A stretch of 64,000 nucleotides of DNA from Limnomonas spitsbergensis (GCA_037349105.1 JAYJMM010000101.1:1798001-1862000); one strand, 5' to 3'. Positions 1 to 11,573 are shown, counted from the stretch's first letter. Made by a program: numbers and translations. The notes: generated by a model not told the origin, from the sequence alone.

Positions 1-828
1 CAACAGCAACTCACTGGTCGTAGTATTTGACCCTCTCAACAGCAACTCACTGGTCGTCGTATTTGACCCTCTCAACAGCAACTCACTGGTCGTCGTATTT
101 GACCCTCTCAACAGCAACTCACTGGTCGTAGTATTTGACCCTCTCAACAGCAACTCACTGGTCGTAGTATTTGACCCTCTCAACAGCAACTCACTGGTCG
201 TAGTATTTGACCCTCTCAACAGCAACTCACTGGTCGTAGTATTTGACCCTCTCAACAGCAACTCACTGGTCGTAGTATTTGACCCTCTCAACAGCAACTC
301 ACTGGTCGTCGTATTTGACCCTCTCAACAGCAACTCACTGGTCGTAGTATTTGACCCTCTCAACAGCAACTCACTGGTCGTAGTATTTGACCCTCTCAAC
401 AGCAACTCACTGGTCGTAGTATTTGACCCTCTCAACAGCAACTCACTGGTCGTAGTATTTGACCCTCTCAACAGCAACTCACTGGTCATAGTATTTGACC
501 ATCTCAACAGCAACTCACTGGTCGTAGTATTTGACCCTCTCAACAGCAACTCACTGGTCGTAGTATTTGACCCTCTCAACAGCAACTCACTGGTCGTAGT
601 ATTTGACCCTCTCAACAGCAACTCACTAGTCGTAGTATTTGACCCTCTCAACAGCAACTCACTGGTCGTCGTATTTGACCCTCTCAACAGCAACTCACTG
701 GTCGTAGTATTTGACCCTCTCAACAGCAACTCACTGGTCGTCGTATTTGACCCTCTCAACAGCAACTCACTGGTTGTAGTATTTGACCCTCTCAACAGCA
801 ACTCACTGGTCGTAGTATTTGACCCTCT
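1..828 (-). repeat. 36-bp tandem array (23 copies) carrying a splice donor in every unit
   Basis: Twenty-three head-to-tail 36-bp units with almost no length change; a few units differ by single bases, mostly GTCGTAG versus GTCGTCG. On the minus strand each unit reads through AGAGGGTCAAATACTACGAC, then CA|GTGAGT and TTGCTGTTG. The first unit in gene direction (about 828-793) is the real end of an exon of the OPR/RAP-like gene; the other 22 lie in the following intron and reach the window edge. There are no spacers, so it is not a CRISPR array. Confidence 0.95.
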
Positions 829-3800
829 CGAGCGACCAGGCCACAAGGTACAGCTGCTTAGGCGTGAAGCGACGCATGCGGTTCATCAGCTGGCCGTACA
901 TCGCCTCCATGAGCAGCTTGCTGTAGTGCCTGACACCGAAGTACGTGTACAGCAGGTCCACCACCTGTACAGCGTCCATAAGGGTTTTAGGTTAAGGACC
1001 TGGCAGTTAAAGAGGTTATAGAGCTCATCGTACATCGCCTCCATGAGCAGCCTGCTGTAGTGCCTGACTCTGAAGTACATGTACAGCAGGTCCATCCATA
1101 AGGGTTCAAGGTTAAGGGTCTGGGGGACTAAAGGGGTTCTGGAGCTGCACAAGGGCAACAGGGTTGTGAGTGTGGGGTGTTGGGGTTTAAGGCGTCAAGG
1201 AGTTCTGGAGCAGATAAACTATGTACTGTTGATGTACAGTATCTGGAACAGTACATGTCCGACGCTATCAGTGACAAAAGTACTTTCTTAAAGGATCGGA
1301 TTACGGTAGGTGTCGTCCTTCATCTGAGCAGCTTTAGGGGCAGGATTCAATGATACTGAGTTTCTTACAACTGGCCATCCCTGCTCCCCGCACCTGAACG
1401 TCCGAGAGCGCCTCCAGCAGGATGCCCTCAATAAAACATGCCGCAACATGCGCGGATAATGATATAACATATCTCCCCCCTCCCCTCCTTACACCTGATC
1501 ATCCCTGCTCCCCGCACCTGAACGTCGGAGAGCGCATCCAGCCCGATACCCTCAACAAAACATGCCACAACGTGCGCGTATAATGATATACCGGTAAAAC
1601 ATTCCTTCACTTCTGATGCCTCATCGCCCCTCCTCCCCTTAGCACCTGAACGTCCGAGAGCGCATCCAGCCCGATGCCCTCAACAAAACGCTCGCTGGCC
1701 ACCCTCAGCAGCCGCTTCGAGTTGATGTTAACCAGACGCCACTGCACCCACGAAAAATCGTTACGGTCGCGCGGCGCCGGCAGGCTCCTGCGCGCTTCGG
1801 CCTGGGAGGTAACTCTGTCCTCTTGGGCCCCCGACAGGGGGGGTGTTCCGCAGGTTTCCGCAGAAGACCAAGCAGTCATCCAGGCAGCATCTCCTCTGGT
1901 GCTGGCAGGCCCCGTGGCCGACAGACTTGCCGCAAGCTCGCGCTCGTCCCCATCCGCGGCCTCCTCCTCCGAGCTGTCGTCTTCGTCGTCGTCGTCCGGC
2001 TCGATCTTGCTCCTTCCGGAGCGCGCCTGCCCCTCACCGCGCGATCGAAGCCACGATGCCCGCTCCTGCTCCTGCTCCTCGCCTTGATCTCCCTCTTCAT
2101 CCCCATCCCCGTCGCTGCCGCCGCCGCCGGCGCTGATGCCTCCTCGGCGCTCCGCAAGCCACGCGTCGGATCCCGGCGTCGCCGCGCCGGCGCCAGGCAC
2201 GGGGAGGACGCGCCACCGGTCCCTGACGTTCGGCAGGAACGCACGCGGGCAATGCCGCATCTTGCTGAACGCCCACAGCAGCGTTAGTAGCTCCTGGGCC
2301 CCGAAGTCGGCAATGGTGCGCTTGGCGTGGATGGAGGCGAGGTTGAACAACCAGATGGCGTGGCAGCCGCCGGCTGCGAAGCCGGACACGGTGCGCGCCA
2401 GCTGCGCCGGGCTCAGGTCGTACACGAGCGGTAGGGACGCCGCCGACCGGGGCTCCGTACCGCTGGATCTGGGAGCCGTGCCTTTGTGCGTCAACCCGGC
2501 CGCCAGGCTGTCGTAGGCCTGCCAGGAAAGAAATAAGGCGCTTGTTTTCTTCTTTTTCAGTTTAGTTCAATGGTTTTATCTTGGTTTTGCTCACAGACCA
2601 TTTGAAAAAGCCAAGCCACACTTTCCCAAAACAAGTACCGTACGATTCACTCCCTAGCTAACTCCAAAGCCGCCTGTTTCTTTCCCGAACAGTACCTGTG
2701 TTTTACGTCCTTAGCTGATTTCAGAAGGTGATAAACTTCCAATATCATGAACATGAGTGCTGTGCAATTGCGCCGTAATTCCGACATTGTGTCATAAAGC
2801 CCTAAACGGTCCCTTGCAGATAAAAGTAACAGAATTTGCCTTGAAATTACGGTGACTGAAACTCAGCTACGCAATTCAGCTACCGTGAGAACCGTAATAG
2901 GCACAGCATTGGTTAAAATCCCCGGTACCTTTCCCTGGCACCTTGCCCACCAGTGTCTATTTTAGTGGGAAAGTGACCACATTTGATGAGCCGCCCCGCG
3001 GCCACCCCTGGGCCGATTCACACCAAACCAGGACCAGCCTCCGGCCGGTGGCCCAAGCAGAAGGGCTGGCCAAACCAGGGGCTTGTGGCCAGGGGCCACA
3101 GTGTAGCTGAACAGCAGCTGATAGTGGTATACCACTCACTCGAAAAAAAACTGTTACCCACTCATCTCTCACCTCTGGACGCACGCCAGCACCCAGCTTC
3201 GGCAGCCCACCCGCCAACGACGCCAGGCAAGCCGGGCCCGCCTCCCGCACCGTCACGGCATTCATCGCAGCCACTCTGGAGCTTATCGAGCGAGCCAAAG
3301 CTAGCCAGTCAATGCTCACGTCCTCCTCCTCTTGCTCCCACTCTTGCCTGCTGCGCACCCCGCCCCGCACTGGATCCGCTGCCACCGCCGCCACTGCTGG
3401 GCGGCCGCCGCCGCCGCCTTGCCGCCCGCCGGCTCGCTCCCGTACGTGTTTAGCAGTCACAGACATGGCACGGACCGCCGCCCAAGTGAGATCGCCCAGA
3501 TCGGGGTTCAGCCGCATGCCCGGCGCCGCCGCCGCCGCCACAGCGGCGACCGCGCGCCAGACCTCGGCGCCGCAGCTCGGCCGCAGCGTGGCCAGCGCCC
3601 AGGCCAGCCTGGCCACGCCGCTCGGCATTAGCGTCCGCAGCGGCCCGGCCGCGCCGTCTGGCCTCCCTCCGCCGTCCCCAGACACACCCTCCAAGTGCCC
3701 CTTAGAAATCGCCCGCCCCCCCGACTGCGCAGCACCCTCCCTACCCGACGCCGCCTGCCGCCTCCACCCCCGCACGCCCCCGCCGAGCTGCGCCCCCTCC

Positions 3801-5090
3801 GCATCAGCACCTCCCGGACTCAGCATCCCACCCCGCAGCTCCGCCTCGCCCTCCAGGACTCCGGTCAGAACTGCGGAGAGCAGTAAGTTGACGCCAACCC
3901 CCGCCGCGTCAATGGACTGGACACTGCCGGCAAGGGGACTCCTGGCGGCACTCGACCAGCCCGGCTCCAGCCTGGGGCCTGCCTCGCTGGCCGCGGCTGG
4001 GTAAAAGCCCTGAAACCCCTCCCTTCTGCTCCTTTCAGCAGAAACTGAGGGAGGAGCAGGAGCAGAAGCAGTAGAAGGAAGCGCAGTAGAAGCAGCCGAA
4101 GCAGCAGAGGCAGCCGAAGCAGTATAGGCAGCAGAAGTGGCAGAGGTGCTCTCCGAGTCGAAGCTTGACCCGGCCTTCAGGTCTCCTACCACCACTGCTG
4201 CCGCATGCAGCGCATCCACGGCTTCGGCCAGGCTCAACCGACCCGCTTGCGCCTGCGCCTCCGTCGTATATGCAGCTGTAGCTGGCTTGGCCGTCGGCAC
4301 CAGTTGGGGCCAGCAACTGTCGGCAACTGCGGCGCACAACCTCTGAACCTTGCGGAGAACTGCCTTGGCTAGCTTCTCCTCAGAAAGCCGCCACTGATGC
4401 GGCTGCGGCGGCTTCGGCTGCGGCAGTGCGCTGGTAGCTCCTAGCTGAAACCAGGTGGCGGAGGCATGGCCCTCGTGCTCCACCTCGTCTGCACCCACCT
4501 CCCACCGTTGCGGCTGTTGCTCGACGATGCTGGCCAGCTGCCTGAGATGCTTCCCCGCGGCATGAGCGTCAAAGTGTGGCTGGCGCTTCCGCGCGCCGCC
4601 GCCGCCCGCCTCCGCGCCAAAATCGGAACCAGGCAAGCTCAGGAGCCAACCCAGGTAGCTGCTCGGCGCCTGCTGCTGCTGCTGTTGTCGCTGTTGCTGC
4701 TGTTGCTGCTGCTTCTGTTGCTGTTGCTGTTGCTGCTGCTTTTGCTTGTGCTGCTGCTCCTGCTGCAGCCATTGCTGTTGCTGCTGCTTTTGTTTGTGCT
4801 GCTGCTCTTGCTGCTGCTCCTGCTGCTGCTCATGCTTCCCTCCCAGGAACCGATCAAGGCCACTTGGCCAGCAGCTCAGCTCAGGCATCTGGGAAGCGGG
4901 TGAGCCACCTCTGCAGGAAGGGAGGACTGGTTTCAATACTGCACGCCGCAAATGGTATATACGCACATTGCGGCTTCTGAAGATGATAGAAAATGCACAT
5001 AGCAGCATCTGCATATGAGAAAGAGACGCACGTAGCGGCAAGACAGCCAGGCACTCAACAGTCAGTGCCCTGCGAGCCTCAGTCAGCCAA

Positions 5091-5121
<31 letters not shown>

Positions 5122-6329
5122 TTCAGCCGGCCAGTTTCCTGCAGGTAGTAGGCAGACAGACAGATAGATAGCAAGGCACTCGGCAGGCCGGCGACCTGCG
5201 CGTCTGAGGCAGCCAGCCAGCCAGCCAGACAGACAGACAGACAGACAGAAGGCCAGCAGGCCAGTTTCCTGCAGGTCGTAGGCAGGCAGGCAGGTAGGCA
5301 GCCAGGCACTCAGCAACCGGTGCCCTGCAAGCCCCAACCAACCAGCCAGACAGCCAGAGGGCCAGTAGGCCAGTTTCCTGCAGATCGTAGGCAGGCATGC
5401 AGCCAGACAGCAAGGCACTCAGCAAGCGGATGCCCTGCATGTCTGAGATAGCCAGGCAGTCAGCCAGCCAGCCAGTCACTCAGCAGGCCAGTTTCCTGCG
5501 GGTGTTAGGCAGCCAGCCAGCCAGCCAGCCACTCAGCAGGCCAGTTCCCTGCAGGTCGTAGGCAGGCAAGCAGGCAGGCACTCAGCAGTCGGTGTCCTGC
5601 GAGCCTCAGTCAGTCAGTCAGGCAGCCAGCCAGCCAGACAGACAGACAGACACTCAGCAGGCTAGTATCCTGCGAGCCTCAGTCAGTCAGGCAGCCAGAC
5701 AGACAGGCAGACAGACAGACACTCAGCAGGCTAGTGTCCTGCGAGCCTCAGTCAGTCAGTCAGGCAGCCAGCCAGCCAGGCAGACAGACAGACAGACAGA
5801 CAGACAGACACTCAGCAGGCTAGTGTCCTGCGAGCCTCAGTCAGTCAGTCAGGCAGCCAGCCAGACAGACAGACAGACAGACACTCAGCAGGCTAGTATC
5901 CTGCGAGCCTCAGTCAGTCAGTCAGGCAGCCAGCCAGACAGACAGACAGACAGACAGACAGACACTCAGCAGGCTAGTGTCCTGCGAGCCTCAATCAGTC
6001 GGGCAGCCAGCCAGACAGACAGACAGACAGACACTCAGCAGGCCAGTGTCCTGCGAGCCTCAGTCAGTCAGACAGGCAGACAGACAGACAGACACTCAGC
6101 AGGCCAGTGTCCTGCGGGCCTCAGTCAGTCAGTCAGTCAGTCAGGCAGCCAGCCAGACAGACAGACAGACAGACACTCAGCAGGCCATGTCCTGCGAGCC
6201 TCAATCAGGCAGGCAGCCAGACAGACAGACAGACAGCCAGACAGACAGACAGACAGACACTCAGCAGGCCAGTGTCCTGCGAGCCTCAATCAGGCAGGCA
6301 GGCAGCCAGACAGACAGCCAGACAGCCAG

Positions 6330-6368
<39 letters not shown>

Positions 6369-9300
6369 CTCAGCGGGCCAGTGCCCCGCAGGCTTTGGGA
6401 AGGCAGGCAGCAATTCAGACTAGCACTCAGCAGGTCGGTGCCCAGCGAGCGAGCCTCAGCCAGGCGGCCAGACAGATAGACATGCAGTCAGTGGGCCAGT
6501 GCCTGCAGGCTTTTGGGAGGCAGGCCCTGCAGGCCTTGGGGAGGCAAGTCCTGGATGTAGTCCTGCCTCGGCATAGTAAGGTTCAACCCTTTGGGCGACA
6601 AGGTGAAGAAGAAGAAATCACGTTGCCAGATTTTTTTTCATTTTCCACATAGATCCTCTTCAGCTCACCTGTTTCCACTTCCAGTTTCCACATAGAATCT
6701 CTTCAGCTCACCTCAGCACCGTTACTGCCCACCGGCACTGGCTCAGGTCTGCTTCCCGCCACGAGTCTCCGCTCCGAAGCCTCCGCTCAGCCTCCAGGAG
6801 AAGAGCCTCGCAGCCTAGGAAGCCGCCTTTGCGGAGAACACCGTCGCCTCCTGTCTGCCCGCTGCCGCTCGCTGCCCCCTCCTCCTCCTCTCCACCCCTG
6901 CCCGTCGCCGCCCCCTCCTCCGCAGGGACCGGCGACGCGGCAACCGACGACGCCGCGCAAGCAGCCAGAATAGCCGCTAGGTCAGCATCGGAAATTCCAG
7001 CGGACAGGGAGGGGGCGTTATCCCGCTGCTGCTGCCGCCCCCGCACTGCCGCCTCGGCAGCGGAGCATGCCAGTTTGAGTAGCAGGCCGGCCGCCGCCTG
7101 ACACTGCAGCAGAACCTCCCTAGATCGCTGCGGCTGCCTGCCTTCCAGCCTCTGGCGGGCCTGCCATATCCGCTCCTGCTCCCACCGCCACCGCCAATGG
7201 AGCGCCTCGTCAGTGCTGCATCCATCGCCGTCGCTGGCAATGCCGCATCCACTGTCGCTGCTGGCGGTGCCGCAACCATCGCCACCATCGACGCCGTCGC
7301 CTAGGCGCGATCCTCTGGCGCCATCCAGCCCGATTCCTCCTCGGCTGGAAATCCCAAGGTCATATCCCGCGCGGGAAGATCCCGAAGATTCGCTCGTCAG
7401 GGCGGCGGGGTTGACCATGGACCGGATCCGCCTTCCAGATACAGATCCGCCAGTGTTGGATCTACTGCTGGATCCAGCGGGATGCGGGCCGCGTCCGCTG
7501 TCAGGAACCGCCACGTCAGCGGCAGGCAACGGGGGGTCCTGCGAAGAGGGAGCGTTGGCGGCGGCGGCGGCCAGAGCAGGCGCCGTGTGTCCGGCCCGAA
7601 CAAGTGCCCAGGCGACAAAAATCAGGTCCCGCAGCACGCCGCTCCTGCCGTCACTGTCGCTGTTGCCGCGCAGTGTAGATGGCGTTTCATTATACAAGAG
7701 CCCCGTCGCAGCGGCCACCTCCATCGCCCGAACCGCCACCGCGTCAAAGAGCTTGAGATCTGAAGTGTGGCCGACGCTAATGCAGCCCCACACCAGGCTG
7801 GCAAGATCCACAAGCGACATGCTCAAGATCAGAGGCGGCGAGGGGAGGACGAGGGGTGAGGCGTGCGCGACGGCAGCCAGCCCGGATCCATCGCCAGATC
7901 TGCCGGGCCCTAACTTGTCCGAATCCAGATCTACCATGTACAACGAGGCAAGGGCCAACTTGCAGTGAGCTCGCTTCCTGAGGTCGCCGGACATGGGCAG
8001 GCCCCAGGCAAGTACGGACAAGCCAGACGGGCCTGCCGACTCCGCCAGCTCAGCCACACTGATGGCCTCAAGCGCCTGGCGTATCTGAGGGTGCCAAGGG
8101 TTTTCGGGTACAGGTTATAGGGTGTTGGATCAAGGCTACAGGGTATACACAACGGGAACACAACGAACAAGTACTAACGGGAACACAACTACCAACTCCT
8201 ACCAACCACCAGCTACCAACGGGAACGCAACTACCAAAGTAAATGCAATTATGACGTAATTCACGCGGGTGGCCCTTTCACGCACCTGCCCGATGACGGT
8301 CCGCCCCCCCTTGTCCGCCCTGTACCCAGCCTTCCCCGGCATCGCTCCGCCCACGTTCGCCTCCGCCAATGCCCAGACAAGGTTGGACAACCACAGTCCA
8401 GCATGTCCCGCATCCTCCGCGTCCCAGCCCTCGCCGTCGCCCCCAGCTGCGTGCGGCGGCCGCCCGCTCACCGCCTTGCACCCCGCACGAACCGCCGCGG
8501 CGGGCACAGCCCAGCAGATGCATATTCCCAGGGCCTGCCAGACTGTCCGCTCCTCGCCGCCCGTGCGTCCGACGACGGCCAAGGACCAAGCCAGGCGCGA
8601 GACGGACAGGAGGCTCAGCAGGCTGACCTCGTCCCTTACCCCGCGACAGTGAGAGACCATCGCATCGGAGGCCGCCCGGATCAGCCTCTCGATGGCGGGG
8701 CCGGGTCGGCAAGCGAGGCAGCGGGCAGGTGCGTAAGGAGCAGCGCTCCGCTCGAACTGGCGGCCAGCACCGGGTCTGTAGCCGCTGCTGCTGCTAGGGT
8801 GGCGGTTGTGCGGGGCCGAGGGCCTGTCCAGGGCAGCCAGGCTGGCGCTGCACTGTACCGCCAAGCTGGCCGCATGAGCCAGCCATTCCGCGCTGAGCGG
8901 TGGCCCGCGGGCAGCCCCTAGCTCGGCCCCCACATCAGATGGGGCCTGCCCCTTTCTCGGCTCGCCCCCTGGGGGGCACGCCGCCTGCGCGCCTGCCCCT
9001 GCCGCCCCTGCGGGCGCATCCGCTCGACCCTGTAGCCGCTCGTCCGAGCCCCGCCTTTCGGACACAGCTGCCGCTGCTGCGCTCTGTTGCTCCGAAGCTG
9101 CACTCCGGTTTTCCATGGACGGGAGCAGGCAGCAGCGGAGACACAGGGCCTCAAGCTGGCTCTCAGCCTGATCCAGGCTCAGAGGGGGCTGATACTCCGC
9201 CCGCTGCTGGCCGGACAGCCCCTCGCCCAGTTGATGGACTAGGCAGGCTGAGTCGGGCTCCCAGGGTTGTTCAGGTCCGTCTCCCTTGTTCTGGATTTGA

Positions 9301-9833
9301 TCCAGACTAACGCCCCGAGACCGTTCTCCAGAGTTCCCCGTGCGGGCGGAGGAGGCGCCTCGGGTGGCCGCGGCAGTGCCGAGGGTACGGGCAAGCGTGC
9401 GCAGCTCAGCCAGAGCCTGATGTGCACTGCTCATGGCTTTGTCATGACCTTCCATTGCATAGGCTTGGGTAGCTTGCAGAGCATAGCCATGGGACACCGC
9501 GGATGTGGCGCTGCTGGGGTTTGAGGGGGACGCCACGTGAGGGTCACAAGCGTTCTCGGCAGGCTGCAGGGATTCTTGTGCAGGCCTTTGTGTGGCTGCG
9601 CTTGCAATGCAGCCGCCTGCTCTGGTTGCTGCATGGCGACGCCAGAAGCCTGCACACCCCATGCGTGCAAAGCTTGCATGGCCGTCGGGCGCTGCTGTTG
9701 CTGCTGCTGTTAGGAGCGGCCTTTTGGTCTGCGTTTGGAATTTGAATTTAAGGATCTTTACAGCAAGTATCGGCGACTGCGTCGCTTGGCAGTGCTTGCA
9801 TCGCCTCTGAGGCGCACAGGGCAGCCTTATCAT
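807..9833 (-). CDS. OPR/RAP-like helical-repeat protein, probably organelle RNA-binding (partial, runs off left edge)
   Basis: Five exons join with consistent phases: 9833-8286, 8084-6712, 4910-3173, 2518-1646 and 964-807, giving at least 1,896 codons. The product has repeated alpha-helical segments with the L-x-W-A-L/F signature of octotricopeptide/RAP-type proteins of green algae, e.g. LSNLVWALAEANV, VSRLAWSLAVVG, VARLAWALATL, ELLTLLWAFSKMRH and QLYLVAWSLERV. They are separated by low-complexity Ala/Gly/Ser linkers and a Gln tract (coded at about 4668-4833). Family knowledge: such nucleus-encoded proteins stabilise, process or activate translation of chloroplast or mitochondrial RNAs; the target here is unknown. 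The Met at 9833 is the most upstream in-frame start; the basic N-terminus could be a transit peptide. The 3' end, where a RAP domain might lie, is outside the window. Introns hold VNTRs and duplicated exon edges. The exon chain is strong; the family call is moderate. Confidence 0.68.
1016..1112 (-). repeat. Decayed copy of an acceptor region and exon start (OPR-like gene)
   Basis: Minus-strand sequence here matches the last exon seen (964-807): CTGCTGTACATGTACTTC against CTGCTGTACACGTACTTC, then AGGCACTACAGCA and CTCATGGAGGCGATGTACG. Both copies are preceded by a CCCTTATGGA-containing tract. This copy lacks the CTGTACAG acceptor seen at 970-965, so it is read as an intronic relic, not a separate exon. 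Confidence 0.75.
1366..1600 (-). repeat. Two decayed copies of the 3' end and donor of OPR-like exon 4
   Basis: The end of exon 4 (minus, about 1690-1646) encodes FVEGIGLDALSDVQ before a GTGCTAAG donor. Similar stretches recur near 1565-1510 and 1445-1395, each followed by CAG|GTGCGGGGAGC, arguably a better donor than the one at the phased exon end. The relic at about 1565-1510 still reads FVEGIGLDALSDVQ. All lie inside the intron between 1646 and 964. Confidence 0.8.
2519..3172 (-). other. Intron of the OPR/RAP-like gene
   Basis: Intron between the exon ending at 3173 (GAG|GTGAGAG) and the exon starting at 2518 (CTGGCAG|GCC), minus strand. AT-richer than its exons. No second gene seen; several CCGTAAT/ACGGTA words occur. 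Confidence 0.65.
4668..4833 (-). repeat. CTG/CAG microsatellite coding a polyglutamine tract
   Basis: Imperfect CTG/TTG triplets on the plus strand are CAG/CAA (Gln) codons on the minus strand, interrupted by Glu, His and Lys codons. It lies within exon 3 of the OPR/RAP-like gene, near its start, and is the reason for spurious polyleucine and polyserine ORFs in other frames. Confidence 0.9.
5085..6420. repeat. Degenerate CAGC/CAGA tetranucleotide VNTR inside an intron
   Basis: Blocks of (CAGC)n and (CAGA)n alternate with a conserved spacer around ACTCAGCAGGCTAGTGTCC and TGCGAGCCTCAGTCAG. The composite unit is roughly 60-100 bp; copies are more homogeneous on the right (5590-6370) than on the left. 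The whole array is in the intron between 6712 and 4910 of the OPR/RAP-like gene. Long Gln/Thr- or Cys/Leu-rich ORFs across it follow from the repeat and are not supported as genes. Confidence 0.9.
6646..6711 (-). repeat. Duplicated splice donor after OPR-like exon 2
   Basis: On the minus strand the donor AG|GTGAGCTGAAGAG at 6712/6711 is followed by ATTCTATGTGGAAA. About 43-46 bp further on comes a second AGGTGAGCTGAAGAGGATC followed by TATGTGGAAA. Use of the distal donor would retain the short segment between them. Confidence 0.75.
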
Positions 9834-10103
9834 GCCGGAGGCTCGAGAACAGGCAAAGCAGCTTGGAGGGCTGTCATCCAGGTCTCATAGAAATAAAATG
9901 TATACGTTTCTATAATGAGACGATGATGTTGCCTGGCATTTTCTTGCCATCGTACCGGTAATTTAGAACTGGCACAGAACCCCAGATCCGGTCCGACCCC
10001 CACTGCTGGCGCGCTCCTAGACAGCATCCGTTGGGGGGGTCGTAGACATTGCAACTTGCAGCATCGCCGCATATTGGGCATTTTGTATTCTTACTGCATT
10101 AAG
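9834..10103. promoter_or_regulatory. Divergent intergenic spacer, putative bidirectional promoter
   Basis: A 270-bp spacer separates the OPR/RAP-like gene (minus) from the small membrane-protein gene (plus). Both 5' ends face each other, so it should hold both promoters. No TATA box or other element stands out; the assignment rests on position only. Confidence 0.4.
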
Positions 10104-10410
10104 ATGGGTCTTCTTCGCGCACGCATGACCTCGTTTTTTCTCGGGTTCGGACTCGCTAGCGGCCTGGCTCTTTATCAGCTGAGACAAGATATTTCACAGA
10201 GCCATGGCGAGATCACCGAATCCGTGAGTGAAGTTGAGCCTAGGGAGCCCTCTGAATTCAGTCCATGAGGCGTGGTGCGCATCGAAGCGAGCACGGGGCC
10301 TCGCGCTCACACGATGTTCTCGAACGCAGGCGGATCGATACAGACTGGGTCTGGAGAAGCGAGTGGCTGCGTTGGAGGCGGTCATGGCCAGTCAGAAGGC
10401 GGAGCAGTGA
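10104..10410 (+). CDS. Small two-exon membrane protein (66 aa), function unknown
   Basis: Exon 1 is 10104-10223 (40 codons, ending before GTGAGTG); exon 2 is 10330-10410 (after CGAACGCAG, ending TGA). The join is phase 0 and predicts 66 residues: a short basic start (MGLLRARM), a hydrophobic Gly/Ala-rich helix at about residues 9-26 (TSFFLGFGLASGLALYQL), a polar stretch, then an amphipathic or coiled-coil segment at about residues 43-60 (RYRLGLEKRVAALEAV). The pattern resembles small single-span organellar membrane proteins of plants and algae, but I cannot name the family with certainty. Start chosen at the first ATG; a second in-frame ATG lies seven codons on. Divergent from the OPR/RAP-like gene. 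Confidence 0.62.
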
Positions 10411-11573
10411 AGCGCTTCCAACACTCTTTGCATGGGATTGTTACTTGTTAGCTCACGGTATAGTGGATGGCTGTGTTGTCAAGAGGTCGTACATGTAGGC
10501 TGGCGATTGCAGCACAAGCATGGAGGACAAATTTCGGGTTGTTAACATTGCTGGCCCCAATAAGCGGCATGCGCATGGCAGCACTGCTGAGCTTGCAGGC
10601 TAGCATGTATCAAGTCACCATGGCATGTGCAATCTCTGCTGCATAACTGATTATATAGGTGACATTGCAGAGAAATCACTATCGACTCAGATACGAATAC
10701 TGCATATGAACATAGCTGGCGACTGGGAAGACCGAGCCTGATTTGTCAATGGGAAAACTCGTAGCGTGCTCCTATGACATCCTTTGCAAGTCAATGGCAT
10801 GGCACGGGCGCATGACATGTATTGGACGGCCTTTGACAGGCTGAATTTTAGACCTGACGAGTTCAAGAGCTGTGGACTACTTGTAATGCATACCGTGTCT
10901 TTGTCATGTGAGAGACCATGGTTGAAACATGATCGAATGTCTGGCACCAGTAGCGAGGCATGTCCATGATGTTACACCTCTGGGCCCTGCTTAAATAAAG
11001 CTCGGCAAGGGCGACAAACATAAAGGTTGACGAGGCATATGATGATGTGAAAGATTACCTCTGTTCTGGCAAGAAACGGACGGCCTCAGCTACCGTACTG
11101 ATGCTTTAGTAGCCGCCTGAAATTAATATGAATTTGCATGATGTACCTCAGCGGCATTGATGCATTCGCATGGCTGAAGACTTCCACACCCTGATACCTG
11201 ATCCAACATTCCGTTTAGTGGTTCACGCTTTTAAATCAGTCCAGCCTCGTACCACAGACCAACAGTCAATGACGTTAAACTTCGGGGCCCTGCTCAGAAA
11301 GGCTCAGTATCAGCGCCCGCAGACTGAAAGGACATCAGGCCACTTGGTGCCCAGAAGGAGCATGGGAATCGATTTTGCAAACCAAGGATTAGGCTCGAGG
11401 GCATGAGAACTCTGCGATCTAATCTTGAGGGTGAGCAGGCATCCCACTAGTTTCATTCTCGGTTCCCGTCAATGACGTCTGGGCCCCGCTAAAAATGGAT
11501 CAGCTGTTCCCCGTTAATTTCAATGTCAATTCACCTGTGGCCCCTGCTCACGAGGCTCGTAAGGCGTCCAATT

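Noticed and set aside
1..828. CRISPR-like array with regular 36-bp repeats
   Set aside because: There are no unique spacers, and the unit is an exon end with a splice donor in a eukaryotic gene.
1674..2516. Plus-strand ORFs opposite OPR/RAP-like exon 4
   Set aside because: Antisense shadows of a GC-rich exon; the minus strand has phased splice sites and recognisable helical repeats.
3312..4004. Plus-strand Pro/Ser/Arg-rich ORF
   Set aside because: Antisense of exon 3 of the OPR/RAP-like gene; composition follows from the Ala/Gly-rich coding strand.
5083..6652. Gln/Thr-rich and Cys/Leu-rich ORFs on both strands
   Set aside because: They come from the CAGC/CAGA VNTR and lie inside an intron of the OPR/RAP-like gene.
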